Positions 8,025-15,028 of a stretch of DNA of 44,253 nt are shown here, piece by piece (the first letter of the stretch is position 1; the number at the start of each line of letters is the position of its first letter). A model generated the notes under the pieces. It did not search any database, had not been told where the DNA came from, and saw nothing but the letters and a program-made list of their open reading frames with translations. The translations under genes and the position numbers were made by a program. Source of the stretch: a virus; IMG/VR virus record IMGVR_UViG_3300020408_000008, positions 1 through 44,253 of that record, one strand, 5' to 3'.

Positions 8025-8046
8025 CGAAAGGTTATTAAATGTGGGC

Positions 8047-8105
8047 AGTTACTGTAGTGCAATGTGTGTTGTGCCTGATGATTACAAAAGTATGAAACAG
8101 TTAAT
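8047..8105 (+). ncRNA. candidate type III hammerhead ribozyme
   Basis: Stem III pairs ACTGT (8051-8055) with ACAGT (8097-8101). The cleavage triplet is GTA (8054-8056), with the cut after 8056. Stem I is GTGCAA (8057-8062) with TTGTGC (8069-8074), including two G-U pairs, closed by a 6-nt loop. Next come CTGATGA (8075-8081), stem II TAC/GTA around AAAA, and GAAA (8094-8097). All conserved core positions are present. The weak point is a U-U pair at the base of stem II (8082/8093), where G-C is usual. It ends about 20 nt before the first early gene. Confidence 0.6.
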
Positions 8106-8125
8106 TAACTTATGGAGTTACTATT

Positions 8126-8428
8126 ATGAATTTCAAAAAACTAAATAAAGACGAAATCAAATTACTTAGACTTTTATCTGATGCTTATAACTTTGGAAAC
8201 ATTGCTGACGTAGATAGTCCGACAGACAAGGAGTTTGGTGGTAAGTTTGTTGGTAACTATGAGACAATGGATTTAGTAAATGAATTAGATCACAATTTAG
8301 TTTCTCAAATATGTAATCCAATAACTAAAGTTATAGTCTCGATAATCGGTCAGGAGTTACATGACCATTGGATAAATGGTTCAAACTATGATGTAGATCA
8401 TTTAATTAAATTAACAGATAGCCAATAG
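8126..8428 (+). CDS. early protein of unknown function, first gene of ribozyme-bracketed cassette
   Basis: 100 residues, acidic and helical, no recognised motif, no membrane segment. Start at 8126 has GGAG about 9 nt upstream in a GGAGTTACTATT leader shared by several early genes. It is followed after 11 bp by a second small gene; the pair lies between the two hammerhead candidates (cuts after 8056 and 8762). Early position suggests a host-takeover or regulatory protein, but nothing in the sequence specifies one. Confidence 0.75.
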   Translation: MNFKKLNKDEIKLLRLLSDAYNFGNIADVDSPTDKEFGGKFVGNYETMDLVNELDHNLVSQICNPITKVIVSIIGQELHDHWINGSNYDVDHLIKLTDSQ

Positions 8429-8439
8429 GAGTAATTATT

Positions 8440-8709
8440 ATGAATTGGGAAATGAAATCTAAATTTACTAACGTAGTTAAAAAGACAATCAATGGTGTAA
8501 ATTACTTTGCAGTAATTAAAAATAATAACCTCAAAGTAATGTCCATCTTCTATCAAAGAGATGGAGTTCATGGCATGACCAAAGTTAGAAAGTATGACAA
8601 TCCTGATTGCTTTGGAAAGCCAACAAAAAGATTTCAAGATTTAGCTAAACATTTTGAAATAAATAGAGAGTTAAAATTAAAGCTAAGATCATTGCATGAT
8701 GTAGCCTAG
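8440..8709 (+). CDS. small basic early protein, second gene of ribozyme-bracketed cassette
   Basis: 89 residues, Lys- and Asn-rich, with a beta-type N-terminal half (V-N-Y-F-A-V-I-K-N, L-K-V-M-S-I-F-Y) and a basic helical C-terminus. No family recognised. TAGGAG precedes the ATG by 9 nt. Its last codons and the TAG stop (8707-8709) form the 5' strand of stem I of the type I hammerhead, so the translating ribosome and ribozyme folding would compete. Confidence 0.75.
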   Translation: MNWEMKSKFTNVVKKTINGVNYFAVIKNNNLKVMSIFYQRDGVHGMTKVRKYDNPDCFGKPTKRFQDLAKHFEINRELKLKLRSLHDVA

Positions 8710-8770
8710 CTGACGAGACCTAGAGAGGTCGAAACATTGAGCAGTTATTACTGCTCTTTGTCCTAGGATA
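8702..8770 (+). ncRNA. type I hammerhead ribozyme
   Basis: All core elements are present in order. Stem I 5' is CCTAG (8705-8709), then CTGACGA (8710-8716). Stem II is GACCT/AGGTC (8717-8721, 8726-8730) with loop AGAG. Next comes GAAA (8731-8734). Stem III begins A-C-A pairing with T-G-T, has a 2x2 U-U internal loop, then GAGCAGT/ACTGCTC (8739-8745, 8750-8756) with loop TATT. The cleavage triplet is GTC (8760-8762), followed by stem I 3' CTAGG (8763-8767). The predicted cut is after 8762, 32 nt before the next start codon. The G-C at the base of stem II is canonical. Confidence 0.88.
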
Positions 8771-8794
8771 ATTTAACAAATAGGAGTTGCTATT

Positions 8795-9088
8795 ATGGAC
8801 TATGAAAAATTACACAAAAAGATATGGGATTTAATGCAGAGTATGCACTCAACGGCTGACCAAATAGATGGCTTGGGCGAAGAGTTCCCTGATATGGCTA
8901 AGGAAATTGACGAGTTCTTTGAACGTCTTAAAAGAGTAGAAAGACTTTATCTTAAAGTTTCTGATAAGTTTCACACTAAGCATAGGGTAGATTGTCCTGA
9001 GGATTACCTAGCTGATGATGATGAAATTTTATCAATCGAGCTTGAAGAAATTCAAGTTGAAGATGACGGCAGAACAATAATTGCATAA
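8795..9088 (+). CDS. small acidic early protein, unknown
   Basis: 97 residues, strongly acidic (Asp/Glu-rich C-terminus), helical, with a heptad-like stretch (E-E-F-P-D-M-A-K-E-I-D-E-F-F-E-R-L). TAGGAG lies 9 nt before ATG. It is the first gene after the type I hammerhead, so its mRNA would carry a 5'-hydroxyl after cleavage. Acidic composition is compatible with a DNA-mimic or protein-binding role, but this is speculation. Confidence 0.75.
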   Translation: MDYEKLHKKIWDLMQSMHSTADQIDGLGEEFPDMAKEIDEFFERLKRVERLYLKVSDKFHTKHRVDCPEDYLADDDEILSIELEEIQVEDDGRTIIA

Positions 9089-9099
9089 GGAGTTGCTTA

Positions 9100-9285
9100 A
9101 TGAAAAATGAAATGTGGATAACCACCAAATCGGTTTATGGTCAGGAGAGATATTATCCCTCTTGCGAATTAGCTAGTAAGTTCTCAGGACTACTAGGAGT
9201 TAAGACCTTTACTCTTGATAAGCTAAAGATAATTAAGAGCATGGGAATAGAAATAAAAGTTAAACAAAACCCAATAACAATATAG
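9100..9285 (+). CDS. small early protein, unknown
   Basis: 61 residues, with AAGGAG 8 nt before its ATG and an 11-bp gap from the previous stop. The sequence contains W-I-T-T-K-S-V-Y-G followed by a helix and a short C-terminal strand (M-G-I-E-I-K-V-K), a compact alpha/beta arrangement. No family recognised; called from ribosome site, gene spacing and codon pattern like its neighbours. Confidence 0.65.
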   Translation: MKNEMWITTKSVYGQERYYPSCELASKFSGLLGVKTFTLDKLKIIKSMGIEIKVKQNPITI

Positions 9286-9296
9286 GAGTGCAGACT

Positions 9297-9989
9297 ATGA
9301 CTAAATTAAAATCTAAGAACGTATTTTTCTCTGAAGAAAATATTAAAAGATTGGTAGCTACTGAAAGCGAGTTTCAATCTTTAAAAACTAATAGAGCTGA
9401 TGATTATACTTCAATGCAAGAAAAGAAGTTAGATCAATTTGCTACAACTATTAGCCATGCCAAGCCTATTTATGATGCTGACAAAACTGATAGCGATAAC
9501 TTACCTAGACAAGTTGGAATTGATATCAGAACAGATCTTCAAAATAACGTAGGAATGTCTATCGCAAATAGTAAGGTTCTTTATGAAAAGTCTGTGCAGT
9601 TTATCGCAAAGTTTAATGACGATATACCAACTCAGGCAACACCTGAGGCAGTACTTGAGGTCTTTGCTAGTATGAATATCAAAAGTCAAAACGATATCAA
9701 AAAGGCAGTATCTAAAGAGAAAGATGTAGATCTAGCTGAAAAGATTGCGAGGCAGTTATTCGGCAAAGTCAAGAACCAAAAGACTAAGCTAGAAGATGGC
9801 ACAGTTAAAGAGGAAGAGGTTTATATTCCAACTGACCTAGATGCAGATCAGGTTCAAAAAATTTGGGAAGTATTGCAAGATAAGAAAAGAGAAAGAGAGG
9901 CTCACGACAAAGCCTCAGCAGATGCCCAAAAGAAAACCTCTGAAGATAATGATGTTATCTCTCGTATGGAGAGTGCCTTAGCATCTTGA
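9297..9989 (+). CDS. early helical protein, unknown
   Basis: 230 residues from the ATG at 9297, chosen because AGGAG sits 8 nt upstream; a GTG nine bases earlier overlaps that site. Rich in Lys, Asp and Glu, mostly helical, with an acidic Ser/Ala C-terminal tail. No enzymatic motif seen. It lies before two small genes and the MoxR/VWA pair in the same operon, so it could be an accessory factor for that machine, but there is no direct evidence. Confidence 0.7.
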   Translation: MTKLKSKNVFFSEENIKRLVATESEFQSLKTNRADDYTSMQEKKLDQFATTISHAKPIYDADKTDSDNLPRQVGIDIRTDLQNNVGMSIANSKVLYEKSVQFIAKFNDDIPTQATPEAVLEVFASMNIKSQNDIKKAVSKEKDVDLAEKIARQLFGKVKNQKTKLEDGTVKEEEVYIPTDLDADQVQKIWEVLQDKKREREAHDKASADAQKKTSEDNDVISRMESALAS

Positions 9990-10000
9990 TTGCACAAATT

Positions 10001-10043
10001 GAGGCACGATTAATTTCGTGTCTCTGCTTGTTCAATCGAGCAA
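10001..10043 (+). other. tandem hairpins in the 9989-10070 gap
   Basis: GAGGCACGA (10001-10009) pairs with TCGTGTCTC (10016-10024) over nine positions with one G-U. TTGTTC (10028-10033) pairs with GAGCAA (10038-10043) with one G-U. No U-tract follows, so this is not a standard terminator; RNA processing or stability elements are more likely. No ribozyme core is present. Confidence 0.5.
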
Positions 10044-10069
10044 TAACAATAACAACTATAGGAGTTACT

Positions 10070-10246
10070 ATGAACGAATTAGAAATTATCCAAAAGCTAG
10101 ATAGCATTATAGCTGATCTTATAGCTGATGGACTACATGAGATAGCTATGAATATTGAGATCGAGAAACAAAAGATAGCTAAACAATTTAACCAAGCTGA
10201 ACTGCATAGTCAGCAAATAGATATAGAGGAGTTACTAGATGAATAA
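10070..10246 (+). CDS. small helical early protein, unknown
   Basis: 58 residues from ATG 10070, chosen because the GGAGTTACT leader precedes it; an upstream in-frame start at 9986 would lie inside the tandem-hairpin region and lacks a ribosome site. The protein is one or two amphipathic helices with regular Ile/Leu spacing, consistent with a coiled-coil dimer. It overlaps the next gene by 8 bp. No known family. Confidence 0.65.
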   Translation: MNELEIIQKLDSIIADLIADGLHEIAMNIEIEKQKIAKQFNQAELHSQQIDIEELLDE

Positions 10247-10508
10247 AAATTTAGAAATTACAAAGCACTTTAAAGGCAAGATCTGCAAAGGTGTTTTTAA
10301 AAAATTAGACGGCTCAGAACGTCAGTTTTGGGGTGTTCTAAAGTATGAGGATAGAGATGTTCCTAACCTCGTAACTGTCTACGATTTTCGTAAGAATGAG
10401 TATCGTAGATTTAGACTAGATCAGGGAGCTATCACTTTAACAAGTGGAAAGACTTTCTACAAAACAAACCAAATCAATGGTGTAACTTTAAAAAATAGGA
10501 GTGCTTAA
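10239..10508 (+). CDS. small SH3-like beta protein, unknown
   Basis: 89 residues. The pattern C-K-G-V-F-K-K-L-D-G-S-E-R-Q-F-W-G-V-L then V-T-V-Y-D-F-R-K-N-E-Y-R-R-F-R-L suggests five short beta strands with basic surface loops, like small SH3-type phage proteins that bind nucleic acid. This fold call is by eye only. It ends one base before the MoxR gene start, so the two are probably translationally coupled. Confidence 0.65.
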   Translation: MNKNLEITKHFKGKICKGVFKKLDGSERQFWGVLKYEDRDVPNLVTVYDFRKNEYRRFRLDQGAITLTSGKTFYKTNQINGVTLKNRSA

Positions 10509-10509
10509 T

Positions 10510-11553
10510 ATGAGAATTAAACAAGCTGAAAGAATAATAATCGAGGCTATTAGAAAAACAATCAATAGACCTGAGGGTAAATTACCTATCTGTCCTTACG
10601 GCATAGGAACAATGGGGATAGGTAAAACCTACACATTTAAAAAGATAGCTAACATATGTAAGCTATGGCTTGTAACTACTAATCTAGCATCTTACGAGCC
10701 GTCAGATGTCGGTGGTATGCAAATGCCTGATGGGGATAAGATGAAGACACTTAGACCTAAATGGTTGCTTAGTGATGCTGAAAGACAAGCTAAGATAGAC
10801 GAGGGTTATAGTGGTATTATGTATTTCTTTGACGAGCTACCCCAAGCACCTATTCTAAACATGAATATTTTCGCAACCATAGCTGATGAATATCGTATTG
10901 GAGATTATCATATTCCGATAGGGGATATCGTTGTTTGTGCTGGGAATAGAATGTCGGATAGATCAGGGGTTAATCAAATGCCTATGCATCTTAAAGATAG
11001 AATAACTTCTTTTGCTATCGAGCCTAACCTAGATGATTGGACAAACTATATGTCAGCTAACAAGAAAGATCATAGGGTTGTTTCATGGGTTAGATTTCAA
11101 CCTGAGTTTCTACATAAGTTTGATCGTGATGCTGATGCATTTCCTACACCTAGATCACTTGAGAGAACTAGCGACATTCTCCAATGGGATTTAGATGAAG
11201 ACGATCTTTATACTGCCGTATGTTGTCAGATTGGCGAAACTGCATCTGCATCTTTATTTACTCATATCAGGTTGCATGACAAATGCCCTGACATTGACGA
11301 GCTTATAAAGAACCCTGAGGGTATACAATTACCTACAGAGGTAGCAATTCAGTTTGCAACTGTTTCATCTTTGGTCAGCAAGGTTACAGATAAAAACATT
11401 GGTGCAATGCTAAAGTTTTTAAATAGACTTGATGGAGAGTTTTTAGCTTACTTCATTAAGGATAGTGTAGCTAAGGATAGGGAATTGTTGCAGAACAAGG
11501 AACTAAGACTAGAGATGTCTACTAATCAGAAACTAAGAGAACTTGTATTATAG
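10510..11553 (+). CDS. MoxR-family AAA+ ATPase
   Basis: 347 residues from ATG 10510, seven nt after AGGAG (an upstream GTG at 10501 overlaps the ribosome site). Walker A is G-T-M-G-I-G-K-T (33-40), Walker B I-M-Y-F-F-D-E-L (103-110), sensor 1 A-G-N-R (144-147), and L-K-D-R-I-T-S-F (161-168) gives the arginine-finger region. V-G-G-M (67-70) and the post-Walker-B insert fit MoxR/RavA-type ATPases. These typically remodel protein complexes together with a VWA partner, which is the next gene here. N4-like phages carry an analogous ATPase/VWA pair (gp24/gp25). Confidence 0.88.
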   Translation: MRIKQAERIIIEAIRKTINRPEGKLPICPYGIGTMGIGKTYTFKKIANICKLWLVTTNLASYEPSDVGGMQMPDGDKMKTLRPKWLLSDAERQAKIDEGYSGIMYFFDELPQAPILNMNIFATIADEYRIGDYHIPIGDIVVCAGNRMSDRSGVNQMPMHLKDRITSFAIEPNLDDWTNYMSANKKDHRVVSWVRFQPEFLHKFDRDADAFPTPRSLERTSDILQWDLDEDDLYTAVCCQIGETASASLFTHIRLHDKCPDIDELIKNPEGIQLPTEVAIQFATVSSLVSKVTDKNIGAMLKFLNRLDGEFLAYFIKDSVAKDRELLQNKELRLEMSTNQKLRELVL

Positions 11554-11561
11554 GAGATAAA

Positions 11562-12686
11562 ATGGTTAAGGATTTAAAAACCAAAATATCTAGATCTAAT
11601 ATCAAGTTAATGGTCGACAAAGAGAAAAAGGGTTGGGGATTTTATTTCTCAATCCTTACTCAAATGGAGATGATAGAAAAGATAGATATTCCAACTATGG
11701 CAACTGATGGAAAAGATATCTTCTACAATCCTGAGTGGTCTGACAAATTAACTGAGGCAGAGCTAGACTTTGTAAGATGCCATGAGGCTATGCATAGAGT
11801 TTTAAGGCATCATCTTAGAATGAGTTCTAGAGACAAGGAGCTATGGAATATAGCTACTGATTATGCCATTAACTCAATCTTGATTAAGTCAGGTATGACC
11901 ATGCCGAAAGATGGCTTATATGACCCTAAGTATAATGATATGGGTGCTGAGAAAATATATAAGCTATTGGAAAGCGAGGCTGAGAAAAAACCTAACCAAT
12001 GTAATTGGGGTATGGTTATGCCTAATGATATGTCCGAAGAACAAATTAAAAAAGAAGAGGCTATCATTAAGCAACAAGTAACCATGGCAGTACAGAATAC
12101 TAAATCAATTGGTAATCTTCCAAGTGATATTAAAGATATCATAAAAGAAATGGAAAGGTCGCAAGTTGATTGGTCTTCTGTAATTAGAAGAGTTGTTGGG
12201 GGAGATCAACCTGAGAACTACACATATGCGAGACCGAATAGAAGAGCTTATCATTGTTTCAATATTTACAATCCAAGCACTTTGAAGATGTCTTGTGGAG
12301 ATGTGATTATTTGGGTGGATACCTCAGCATCTGTTTCTAGAAAAGAGCTATCCCATGCCCTCGGAGAAATTAATGCTATCTCTGAGGATATGCAACCTAA
12401 CTCGATAACTGTTTACTATGCTGATACCTCTATCCAAAAACAAGAAAGGTATGAGAGAGGAGATGTTATCGAGAACCTAAACGTAAAAGGTCGTGGGGGT
12501 ACTGACCCAATGTGTGTGTTCAAATATATTGAAGACAATAATGTAAATGTCGACAGTATGGTTTGCATTACAGACATGGGGTTTCATCAGTTCCCTGAGT
12601 ATGTCGACTACCCATTACTTTGGGTATCAACTGACCTCAGGGCAAAGACACCACCGATAGGGGAAATAACTTTCCTCAATATCTAA
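11562..12686 (+). CDS. putative metallopeptidase fused to VWA domain (DUF2201-like)
   Basis: 374 residues. The N-terminal domain has H-E-A-M-H (74-78), an HExxH zinc-protease motif, followed by W-N-I-A-T-D-Y-A-I-N (95-104) with a likely third ligand at Asp100. The C-terminal VWA domain has a complete MIDAS: D-T-S-A-S (253-257), Thr314 in G-R-G-G-T-D, and Asp338 in I-T-D-M-G. The layout matches the DUF2201 metallopeptidase + VWA-like family. With the adjacent MoxR ATPase it should form a chaperone-like complex; the substrate is unknown. TAGGAG lies 6 nt before the ATG. Confidence 0.88.
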   Translation: MVKDLKTKISRSNIKLMVDKEKKGWGFYFSILTQMEMIEKIDIPTMATDGKDIFYNPEWSDKLTEAELDFVRCHEAMHRVLRHHLRMSSRDKELWNIATDYAINSILIKSGMTMPKDGLYDPKYNDMGAEKIYKLLESEAEKKPNQCNWGMVMPNDMSEEQIKKEEAIIKQQVTMAVQNTKSIGNLPSDIKDIIKEMERSQVDWSSVIRRVVGGDQPENYTYARPNRRAYHCFNIYNPSTLKMSCGDVIIWVDTSASVSRKELSHALGEINAISEDMQPNSITVYYADTSIQKQERYERGDVIENLNVKGRGGTDPMCVFKYIEDNNVNVDSMVCITDMGFHQFPEYVDYPLLWVSTDLRAKTPPIGEITFLNI

Positions 12687-12699
12687 ACTATGCCCATGG

Positions 12700-12715
12700 A
12701 AGTTACTGTTAACTT
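12700..12715. promoter_or_regulatory. operator palindrome, copy 2
   Basis: AAGTTA-CTGT-TAACTT, extended to 18 bp by flanking G/C, sits in the 63-bp gap between the VWA gene and the next gene. TAATCT follows 9 bp later and could be a weak -10 with the palindrome over the -35 position. The same 14 bases of right flank (GTTAACTTCTGTGG) recur at copy 7 near 24815. Confidence 0.55.
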
Positions 12716-12749
12716 CTGTGGGTTTAATCTTAACTTTAAGGAGCTTTTA

Positions 12750-13802
12750 ATGAATAAGTTTAAAAAGAATATGTCCATGAGATCTATATCAGACTACATG
12801 ACGAATAAAGAATATCCCACCAAGGCAGAAACAAAAGCCAAGCATATGGAGTGCTACGATTACTTTATGAGTTGTAAAAACTCCGAGATGCTAAAAGCAT
12901 ATAAAGAGATACATGGTCTCTCAGGATTAGAGATGCGAGATATGCACCATTACTACAAGCATGGCAGACATGATTACGATTATGACGGAGATGCTAAAGA
13001 TAACGGCTTTAGACAAATGGTTCAGAAGATGAATAAGTTTACTGACTACGATAGAAGAAGATCGTTACAGTATGTCGCTGATCTATTAGGTCAGATCAGG
13101 ACTTATAGAAAGCAAGTTAAGAAAAGATCTAGATTAGATCAGGACTTTATAGAAAAGCCTGATGTAATTAAGAAATGGGCAACTGTATCATTAAAGACTT
13201 GTCAGGAGTGGTGGAGAGAAAACCACGATAGAACAAGTGTTAGCTTGGGCATTCAAGGTATGTCCGACTTAGCTATTGATAGATATGGTTCTTACAATGA
13301 AAAGAAATCTGTAATAAATGATAAGAAAGATTTCACTTGTGTGGACAATGTATACACAGTTCAAAATAGTGGAGACAAGGATAGTTGGAATAAAAGAAAT
13401 GGATTGTTGATACCACCTCTATGGTATCTGCAAGTATACCGACATGGCTTGTCCTCTGTTGTTTATAAGTCTAGACCTTGTATGGTTATCAGGGCAAAGC
13501 CTATGCCTATACAAAGATTAAAGTCTCAGGGCATAGATGTTTATAAGGCTGATATAATCAAGGCACATCATGGCTTAATTGATGTGATAAAAGATTTGTA
13601 TCTTGTATCGTATCAGAATAAGGCATACGAAAAACACCCTGAGGGTAAACAACACATTGAAGATAGCGACAGAACATTTGCACCTCAGCAGTTCGATACT
13701 ATGGGCGAATGTTTTACTGCTTGTAATGAGAACCTCAGGATAGCTGAGAATACTATATCAGGGCGATTAGTCTCAGGTATAACAAACTCACTCGCCATTT
13801 AA
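12750..13802 (+). CDS. third gene of the MoxR/VWA cluster, unknown function
   Basis: 350 residues from ATG 12750, which has AAGGAG 6 nt upstream; an earlier ATG at 12690 has no ribosome site and would read through operator copy 2. Rich in Tyr, Lys, Arg, Asp and Met, with a polar H-H-Y-Y-K-H-G-R-H-D-Y segment near residue 70 and a more hydrophobic core about 215-265 (L-L-I-P-P-L-W-Y-L-Q-V-Y). No family recognised. Its place directly after the ATPase and VWA genes suggests it is a substrate adaptor or target of that complex. Confidence 0.75.
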   Translation: MNKFKKNMSMRSISDYMTNKEYPTKAETKAKHMECYDYFMSCKNSEMLKAYKEIHGLSGLEMRDMHHYYKHGRHDYDYDGDAKDNGFRQMVQKMNKFTDYDRRRSLQYVADLLGQIRTYRKQVKKRSRLDQDFIEKPDVIKKWATVSLKTCQEWWRENHDRTSVSLGIQGMSDLAIDRYGSYNEKKSVINDKKDFTCVDNVYTVQNSGDKDSWNKRNGLLIPPLWYLQVYRHGLSSVVYKSRPCMVIRAKPMPIQRLKSQGIDVYKADIIKAHHGLIDVIKDLYLVSYQNKAYEKHPEGKQHIEDSDRTFAPQQFDTMGECFTACNENLRIAENTISGRLVSGITNSLAI

Positions 13803-13819
13803 ACTCAGGGGGGTCTAGC

Positions 13820-14044
13820 ATGAGCAGTAAAAAGCTGAACTACTATCATAGGGGTTATGTCTACAAAAGTAAGATTAAGATTACTGACAATGGGGATATC
13901 GAGTTTATTCACGATATCTCCAAAAGAGATAATCCTGACAATGTTGTTTTCTTTTATTATGGGATTAATAGCAGACCATTAAAAGAAATAGAATTTAAAA
14001 CCCATGTTGATAACATGATTAAAATAACTGAAAGGAGTTATTAA
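13820..14044 (+). CDS. small early protein, unknown
   Basis: 74 residues, basic, beta-rich at the start (Y-H-R-G-Y-V-Y-K-S-K-I-K-I) with a F-I-H-D-I-S-K segment, likely a small single-domain protein. A G-rich ribosome site (AGGGGGG) precedes the ATG at 13820. It overlaps the following gene by one base (TAATG). No family recognised. Confidence 0.65.
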   Translation: MSSKKLNYYHRGYVYKSKIKITDNGDIEFIHDISKRDNPDNVVFFYYGINSRPLKEIEFKTHVDNMIKITERSY

Positions 14045-14226
14045 TGTCTAAAATTAAATGGAAAGACTTGCCAACTGATTTCGATTACGAGATCACTTGG
14101 CATGATGCCATAAAAAATATTGAGAAGTTAGTAGATGAAAAAAGACTTGAGCTAATGAAAGATCAAGATTTTCATAATGCCCATCTATTAGATAAATACT
14201 TAAATGTAATTAAAAGGGGGTACTAA
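14044..14226 (+). CDS. small helical early protein, unknown
   Basis: 60 residues, helical and charged (I-E-K-L-V-D-E-K-R-L-E-L-M-K). AAAGGAG precedes the ATG and both ends overlap neighbours by one base (TAATG), so it is translated in a tight chain with the flanking genes. It directly precedes an Xre-type regulator, which makes a small regulatory partner possible but unproven. Confidence 0.65.
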   Translation: MSKIKWKDLPTDFDYEITWHDAIKNIEKLVDEKRLELMKDQDFHNAHLLDKYLNVIKRGY

Positions 14227-14555
14227 TGCAGATCGAAACTATAAATGTAGATGAAATTAAATCTCTGAGAAAAGAATTGGGATATAATAATGCCCAAGAA
14301 CTATCAAAATTATTAGGCTTTGGAAGTGCAACTATCCCTAGGTGGGAAAGTGGTATGTCTTCTATGAGCAAGTCTCATGGTCTAATGGTCGAGGCTTTCC
14401 TAAAAGTTCCTAGTTTTAGAGAATTTATTTTAAGCAAAAATGGTATAGATATGTTTGAAAATGGAGAGTGGGTCGAAGAGGGAGTAATTCATCTTTCTCA
14501 GGAAGATATGAAAAATTTTATGAAATATATTCATGGAGATAAAAATGCGAAATAA
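14226..14555 (+). CDS. Xre-type helix-turn-helix regulator
   Basis: 109 residues. Residues about 10-45 carry the helix-turn-helix pattern I-K-S-L-R-K-E-L-G-Y then A-Q-E-L-S-K-L-L-G-F-G-S-A-T-I-P-R-W-E-S-G, followed by a short helical dimer region and an acidic C-terminus. It would bind a palindromic operator as a dimer; the recurring AAGTTA-N4-TAACTT sites are candidate targets, though this link is inferred. One-base overlap with the previous gene and an 11-bp overlap with the next. Confidence 0.82.
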   Translation: MQIETINVDEIKSLRKELGYNNAQELSKLLGFGSATIPRWESGMSSMSKSHGLMVEAFLKVPSFREFILSKNGIDMFENGEWVEEGVIHLSQEDMKNFMKYIHGDKNAK

Positions 14556-14748
14556 CCCTGACGATTTATCTAATCAGCTTATAGCTAAAATTAAAAAAGA
14601 AATATCTTCAGAGATAAATACTTATAAAAGTCATAGCCATGAAGATGATGTTGATAGTCGAGAGCTAGGTATTCTTGATGGTCGATATGAAATGGCTATG
14701 CAAATTAAAAATTTAATTAAAGAATGGGAGAAAAAATATTATGGATAA
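14545..14748 (+). CDS. small charged helical protein, unknown
   Basis: 67 residues from ATG 14545, chosen because GGAG lies 6 nt upstream (14535-14538); an in-frame ATG at 14533 overlaps that site. Charged helices flank an E-L-G-I-L-D-G-R-Y-E-M-A segment. This pattern is common in small phage proteins of unknown role. It overlaps the regulator upstream and the membrane protein downstream. Confidence 0.6.
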   Translation: MRNNPDDLSNQLIAKIKKEISSEINTYKSHSHEDDVDSRELGILDGRYEMAMQIKNLIKEWEKKYYG

Positions 14749-14932
14749 TTTTGATCGTTTTTTATTATTCATACTAGGCATTTGTGTTTTGGTTATGTCT
14801 AGTGTTACTTTGGCTAATCCTGATGGATATTATATGCAAACTGTAGAGGGAATTATCTTTACTTTGTTTATAGGTTCTGTAGGATTAACCATGGTATTAA
14901 TAAGTTTTTTTAGTATCTTTTTTAAAGAATAG
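14741..14932 (+). CDS. small two-helix membrane protein, last gene of early operon
   Basis: 63 residues with two hydrophobic segments (about 7-25 and 37-59) joined by a short polar loop containing N-P-D-G-Y-Y. The first could also be a signal peptide, cleaved near V-T-L-A. It overlaps the previous gene by 8 bp and is followed at once by a terminator. Candidate roles are superinfection exclusion or an auxiliary holin; the main holin is at 38009-38404. Confidence 0.7.
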   Translation: MDNFDRFLLFILGICVLVMSSVTLANPDGYYMQTVEGIIFTLFIGSVGLTMVLISFFSIFFKE

Positions 14933-14935
14933 GGG

Positions 14936-14956
14936 TTGGAGTTCACTCCTTTTTTT
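14936..14956 (+). terminator. rho-independent terminator of the early operon
   Basis: GGAG (14938-14941) pairs with CTCC (14946-14949) around TTCA, followed by seven T (14950-14956). The stem is short but the U-tract is strong, and it begins only a few bases after the last early stop codon. Confidence 0.65.
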
Positions 14957-14960
14957 GGTG

Positions 14961-14989
14961 GGTATGTGCATATGCCTTGGGGTTTTTTT
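14961..14989 (+). terminator. second terminator-like hairpin
   Basis: GGTATG (14961-14966) and TATGCC (14971-14976) pair with two G-U wobbles around TGCA; after six bases comes a run of seven T (14983-14989). It is probably a back-up to the preceding terminator. Confidence 0.45.
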
Positions 14990-15028
14990 ATGAATTATTC
15001 TCCCCTACCTAAATGCTATATCTCCCTA

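Larger units (their letters stand above)
7550..8125. other. long control region between terS and the early operon
   Basis: 576 bp without a protein gene separates the divergent late (minus) and early (plus) units. It contains operator copy 1 (7562-7581), an A/T-rich stretch with two AGTACATT direct repeats (7757-7764, 7797-7804), the early promoter (7811-7839), a leader with interlocking inverted repeats (7858-8024) and a type III hammerhead candidate (8047-8105). Between about 7600 and 7750 I see nothing clear. Confidence 0.7.

Noticed and set aside
8739-8760. Rho-independent terminator (GAGCAGT/ACTGCTC followed by TTTG)
   Set aside because: The U-tract is only three bases, and the hairpin is better explained as stem III of the hammerhead.
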